Position numbers and translations under genes: made by a program
Origin: Heliocidaris erythrogramma
Lineage: Eukaryota > Echinodermata > Echinoidea > Camarodonta > Echinometridae
DNA: 64,000 bases
Direction of reading: 5' to 3'
Assembly: GCA_025617745.1 (NCBI GenBank)
Contig: CM046854.1
Coordinates: 58,996,721 to 59,060,720, forward strand
Notes under the pieces: generated by a model
Databases searched by the model: none
What the model was told of the DNA's origin: nothing
What the model saw: the letters and a program-made list of their open reading frames with translations, nothing else
Shown here: positions 60,245-64,000 of the stretch, piece by piece
How positions within the stretch are numbered: position 1 is the stretch's first letter
How the letters are laid out: each line of letters begins with the position of its first letter

Positions 60245-60462
60245 TACAGCCATGGGAAAAAATATTAGACCAAGCATGGTTACTGATAGTGCTATTTTTG
60301 TGGTAAGAAGGAAATAAAATTACATAAAAGCAAGGTATAATTGTTGGAATTTTGTATTCATTCAATGAAATACAAAAGACAAATCATTTTTATAAGTTTG
60401 TATGCATATTATAGTACCCTTATTACAGAAGCTTGGTCTAATAATTTTTTCCAGGGCTGTAT
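60245..60462. mobile_element. Tc1/mariner-type MITE, 218 bp
   Basis: TACAGCCATGGGAAAAAATA-TTAGACCAAGC at the left is inverted against GCTTGGTCTAATAATTTTTT-CCAGGGCTGTA at the right (about 31 bp ends, few mismatches), with TA at each end. No coding capacity. Confidence 0.85.
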
Positions 60463-61139
60463 ATACAACTATTTATTTAATATAAACATGCAAACTAAGC
60501 TATGGAGAAAAAGTATAATAAATGCATTTTCTTTTCGAAGTCTGAAACTCTTTTCTCTTCTCTTTCACCCAGAGATTTCATCTCTACTGGAGGAAAAAAA
60601 TACGGTGCCATTATCATGTAGTACTGTCCATAGATACCAAGATATTCATTCAGTATTAAATTAAGACTGGTTGCTTGTCGCTTAGATGACAAATGAGATA
60701 CAGATCGGATTTTCTCGGATCACCTATAAAGAGGGAACAAAATTAACTGGGAAAACGGTGTTTGCTTATCCCAGCGAGCTTATTGCTCGGCACACAATTA
60801 CCCCATGATCACCAGATAGAAATGACAGTAATTGGTTACAGCGAAATCTCGGTGAGAGGATATTTATGATACCTTTAGCGGGGCTTATTACATATTTTTT
60901 TCTTTAGAAAGAGAGAGAAAACATACAAATATGCATTATTTCTGGATTGAGAAGAAGTCTCGATGCAGACTTGTAATTTTCGGCAGAATATATTTATATT
61001 CAACTCGTGAAGTTGGGAATATACATGTAAGTCCTTACTTAAGAATATTATTTGCAAATACGATCACACCTCTCTTTTTTTTCTCTCTCTCTCTCTTTCC
61101 CTCTTTTTTTTTCTCTCTCTCTCTCTCTCCATCTATGAT

Positions 61140-61350
61140 TCCCACAGTGGCATTGACGCCGCATGCACCTGAGCTGGGGTGAGCGCTGCCATGCAAGCGC
61201 TCCTAAATGAATTCGCGGGCACACGGCGGACAAAACGCGCTAAGATAGGTCGCGTGCTGCGGTGTTGTACGGTGCATCGTCTGAAAGCCAGTGGGGTGGT
61301 GTCCCGCTGTAATCTTCGTGGGAATCCAGACAAGTGCTCCCCCAAAAGAG
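61140..61350. other. CpG-rich island with open frames on both strands
   Basis: A 210-bp block of clearly higher GC/CpG follows a plus-strand polypyrimidine tract ending tcccacag. On the plus strand an ATG at 61191 opens 56 codons (MQALLNEFAGTRRTKRAK...) and on the minus strand about 70 codons are open. Neither product resembles a known family. It may be a promoter/CpG island, a short first exon, or repeat DNA. Confidence 0.3.
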
Positions 61351-62215
61351 CTGATTATTAAAAATCTTCTTTTCCTCTCTTTTAAACTGTTGCTCCTTGC
61401 AATCTCTTCGCAAATCTCATTTTCCGTTTCAATTGTGATTGAAACTGAATATTTTTTTCGTCGCCATCGGCACTTGTCCTAGTTACATCTAATAGCTGTT
61501 TTGGCAAACGTTTAGGCCTTTTCAAATTAGATATAAGTGTGGTTTCTTGGATATTTGGTGATTATACGCACTAAAGTTTCGAATTATTTCTTAATCGGAT
61601 GTTCTACAACCTGTTCCCCAAAACTTAAATTAGAACTAAAGTTAGAACTAAGACTAAAAAGAAATGATTATCCTTAAAACATTAAAGACTTTATTTTCAA
61701 AATAAAGTTTGATTGAATACGAGGATTTTTAGATAAATTATAAAGTTACTTTATATCCATCTTCTTTTACCATCGATGTTACATTCTGAAATATTTTAAT
61801 CACCAAATCTCATTCTCGTCATTACACGAACAAGAAAAATAAATAAACAAACTTTCGTGCCAGTTTTCGGTTAACGTCACGCTTCGCGTTTTCAGATTCC
61901 ATATTTGAATATCAAATAAATAAAAGATAGGATGGTTAATACATTTCTTAACCCAATCCCAGCCGTTCTAAAACTTATATTTTATTTGATTTTATGCGTT
62001 GGGATGTTTTTGTTTCTTGTTGTAACTTTTGACAAATGTAATTTATACTTGGGGAAAAAACATTTTCACAAACCTTCCAGAAAAAAAAATCAAATTATCA
62101 GAATGATTGTCATTATGATCAACATTGGAACTCTTGAACAGTGCCTTTAGTAAGAAGTCAGAAGCTTGACATTTGCAACATAAAGCAGGGGTGAAAGAGT
62201 AAGGCAATAGGGATA

Positions 62216-62281
62216 TCGGTGGGGGTATCAGAGGGGGTACCAGAGCGTACCAGAGGGGTAACAGAGGGTAACAGAGGGGTG
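62216..62281. repeat. GGGGTA-CAGA minisatellite abutting a splice donor
   Basis: About six units of GGGGTAACAGA/GGGGTACCAGA end roughly 10 bp beyond the GTAAGT donor of the 62.3-kb exon. In the RNA sense they read CUCUG(G/U)UACC, some units offering extra CTG|GTAC donor-like words. Confidence 0.75.
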
Positions 62282-62292
62282 TGGTGACTTAC

Positions 62293-62367
62293 CCTTCGAA
62301 ACAGCGGAAGGTACGGTGGTGGGCCAGGCGTTAGGTCTTCCCCTTACCAAGCTATCACACGAGGGTT
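62293..62367 (-). CDS. ets1/2: Candidate upstream Ets1/2 exon, 75 nt, phase 1-1
   Basis: A pyrimidine-rich acceptor (tctttcttaaaatccag) and a perfect GTAAGT donor flank 75 nt. One frame is fully open, phase 1 at both ends (a G from the previous exon would give Glu), reading PSCDSLVRGRPNAWPTTVPS and then AVSK. The other two frames carry stops. It is richer in GC than the flanking DNA. It could join the 66-nt exon at 47.5 kb or go directly to the 30.8-kb exon in frame; joined to the 44.2-kb exon it would run into a stop. A coding or 5' UTR role is possible, and any upstream partner lies outside the window or is unseen. Confidence 0.5.
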
Positions 62368-64000
62368 CTGGATTTTAAGAAAGATAAAAAATATATACCG
62401 CATCTTGTTACCATGGTTACTGAAGGAATTGAAGTTTACAAGTATTAAAGCGGGCATAGTATGTCATTTTTGTCTGGATGACATTCATGTGGCAGACACT
62501 TAATGATATAAATGCACAAGCTATTATTTATAATTTTTTTTAAAGTGGATGAAAAAATATTCAAAGATGCGCCAACATAATAGACATATACAAAAAGAAA
62601 TAAATATTATCTATCAAACTCGACAGCTTTGGTAATTATGCAAAATATTCAAATGTGGACACTTTCTTACTTCAATGAAATTATATATCATATCGGGAGT
62701 ACATGGACGATAATGACGTTCACAATTAGCACCAGGATAGTTCACACACAAACAATAAATAACATAAAACTATTTTCGAGCCTTTATGTTTTTTAAAAGA
62801 TTATTTCGTTCTGCGTTGTTGGAAAGCTTGGTAGATGAAATTTCTCACGCAAACATAACCTTTGAATAACCATAGAGATAATTTCACGACATCTGAAGCT
62901 GTTTAACACTTTATATGTTTGCATTTCAGTATGTGGTTACAGAAATAATTGACATTTCTATGTCATTGACTTCATTTTCCTTATCGTTTTTCCCGATTTT
63001 ATTTCACAGTGGAAGGTTTCAGAGTTCTGATATCATTTTTATTTCCAAGCCCGTAAACCAATCGGTACTTATACTTCACTGATCAAAATATTCTAATAAT
63101 CGTGATAAGTAAATCAATACCAACAATAACAGGTTGCTGACGGCTGACATTTTACTAAGAAATCACTCTCAAGATTATTCTGCTGCAGTAGCAATATATT
63201 GTTGTTGTTGCTGCTGAAAGAAATGTCTTTACCATAACTGTTGACACAGCCATGCAAAAGATGAAGAGGAAAAACTGATCCAAGATGATTAAATACACCC
63301 ATAAGTCGATTGATGGCCTCATGAAATTTGTAACAATAATTCGAGGGAATTACATAAATATCTCCACTTTGCAGAAGACCTGAGATTTGCTAAATGTTAC
63401 GCCAAATTCCAGTACCGATATATGCAATACAAATGACGACATAAACATTCCAAAGAGATTGGCACTGCCCCAGAGATAGATGGTCTAGCATCAGAATCCA
63501 AGAAAGCAACTGAAAAATAACAAGTGGCTTTGACCATGGAGATGTCGTCTGTTGACTTGGGGGATAGTGAGGGAGGAGGCAAAAAAAGAGATGCAGGGAG
63601 ATGGCATAATTATTACTGTACACGGGACTAAGGGACGAGTACTTGAGTTCGGCATGAAGAAGTTGCTCGATTTCCTTCCTTCCTTCCGCTGAGCTCTGCT
63701 CTTCTCCGGCCCTACACCGAGGAGTCCCCGGGAATGAGCTCCGGCAGGAAACGGAGATAAACGGTGGGGCCCCCAATCACGGAAATTACCCTCCCCGCAA
63801 AAAAGGAAGAGGTGAATAACCAAACCAATTTGCTGGAGGAAACTCACAAATACCCTATTTTTCCTGAGCAGAAAATTATGTTCAGTGGCTTTGATTTGCG
63901 ATGGCATTTGCCAGAAAAAAGGAGGCACTGGAAAAGGAGCTAGAATAGGGAGAAAAGGAGGTAAAAATAGATAGAGAAGAGATACATACCAGTTAAAAAC
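62368..64000 (-). other. Upstream flank to window end
   Basis: No exon supported. A GC-richer patch at 63650-63790 has several GGAA/GGAG cores (GCGGAAGGAAGGAAGG on the minus strand near 63674-63689), possible ETS-binding sites. The minus strand at the very edge reads AACTG|GTATGT, a donor-like word whose exon would lie outside the window. Confidence 0.5.

Larger units (their letters stand above)
56026..62292 (-). other. Upstream intron/flank, 56.0-62.3 kb
   Basis: No exon supported. Holds the promoter-like island 56161-56440, a near-perfect 11-bp hairpin (56604-56633, ACGACTCA-arms), GA tracts (57528-57556, 58799-58830), ATG/GAT and CA/TA repeats (58193-58310), a TA-type MITE (60245-60462), CT tracts (61069-61131) and a CpG-rich island (61140-61350). 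Confidence 0.6.

Noticed and set aside
63390-63928. Overlapping 128- and 145-codon minus frames near the window end
   Set aside because: No domain, no clear splice sites, mixed low-complexity content; not supportable as exons.
63980-64000. Donor-like AACTG|GTATGT on the minus strand at the window edge
   Set aside because: The exon it would close lies outside the window, so nothing can be tested.
1-64000. CRISPR array, prokaryotic operon or integrated viral genome
   Set aside because: No regularly spaced short repeats with unique spacers, no clustered bacterial-type genes, and no reverse transcriptase, integrase or capsid-like frame was seen.

Overview
The window is eukaryotic and non-coding-rich. 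It is dominated by one large, intron-split gene on the minus strand, an ETS-family transcription factor of the Ets1/2 type. Seven exons read 5'->3' from about 44.22 kb down to 13.72 kb and join in frame at consensus splice sites: 44070-44223, 30745-30861, 30184-30384, 28869-29063, 24317-24613, 20733-20936 and 13718-14055. They encode an N-terminal IKTE/TP region, a Pointed (PNT/SAM) domain, a serine/threonine-rich activation and linker region, and a C-terminal ETS DNA-binding domain. From the first Met of the 44.2-kb exon the product is 484 residues. The organism is most likely a marine invertebrate deuterostome, probably an echinoderm. This rests on the Ets1/2 sequence type, AT-rich introns with many TACATGTA-like words, long poly-G runs and many short terminal-inverted-repeat elements. 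I cannot fix the species.

Layout. 1-8.2 kb: no gene seen; short DNA-transposon remnants (several with CAGTGGCG-type ends), homopolymer tracts, and a 540-bp polypyrimidine block at 7.68-8.22 kb. 8.3-13.7 kb: AT-rich probable 3' UTR or downstream flank, interrupted by an unusual 2.2-kb composite element (9924-12126) with hairpin ends, ~226-bp tandem units, five TGACGTCA palindromes, CpG alternating tracts and a tRNA-like sequence. 13.7-44.2 kb: the seven core exons and their introns, with tandem arrays, minisatellites and MITEs. 44.2-64 kb: the 5' part. Here are two extra small exons with good splice sites and symmetric phase 1 (47471-47536 and 62293-62367), tandem degenerate copies of the start of the 44.2-kb exon, three promoter-like islands (47.74-47.92, 56.16-56.44 and 61.14-61.35 kb) and a 500-N assembly gap at 55526-56025.

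The point most worth attention is the 5' architecture. Every core intron is phase 1, but the 44.2-kb exon begins in phase 0. It therefore cannot follow the phase-1 exons at 47.5 and 62.3 kb in frame. Those two can instead splice in frame straight to the 30.8-kb exon. This suggests at least two alternative N-termini of the Ets1/2 protein, comparable in logic to the alternative 5' exons known for vertebrate ETS1.

In echinoderm embryos Ets1/2 is a MAPK-responsive activator in the mesoderm and skeletogenic network. The TP motif just before the PNT domain and the three psi-K-x-E motifs agree with that kind of control. No other protein gene, functional RNA gene or CRISPR array could be supported.
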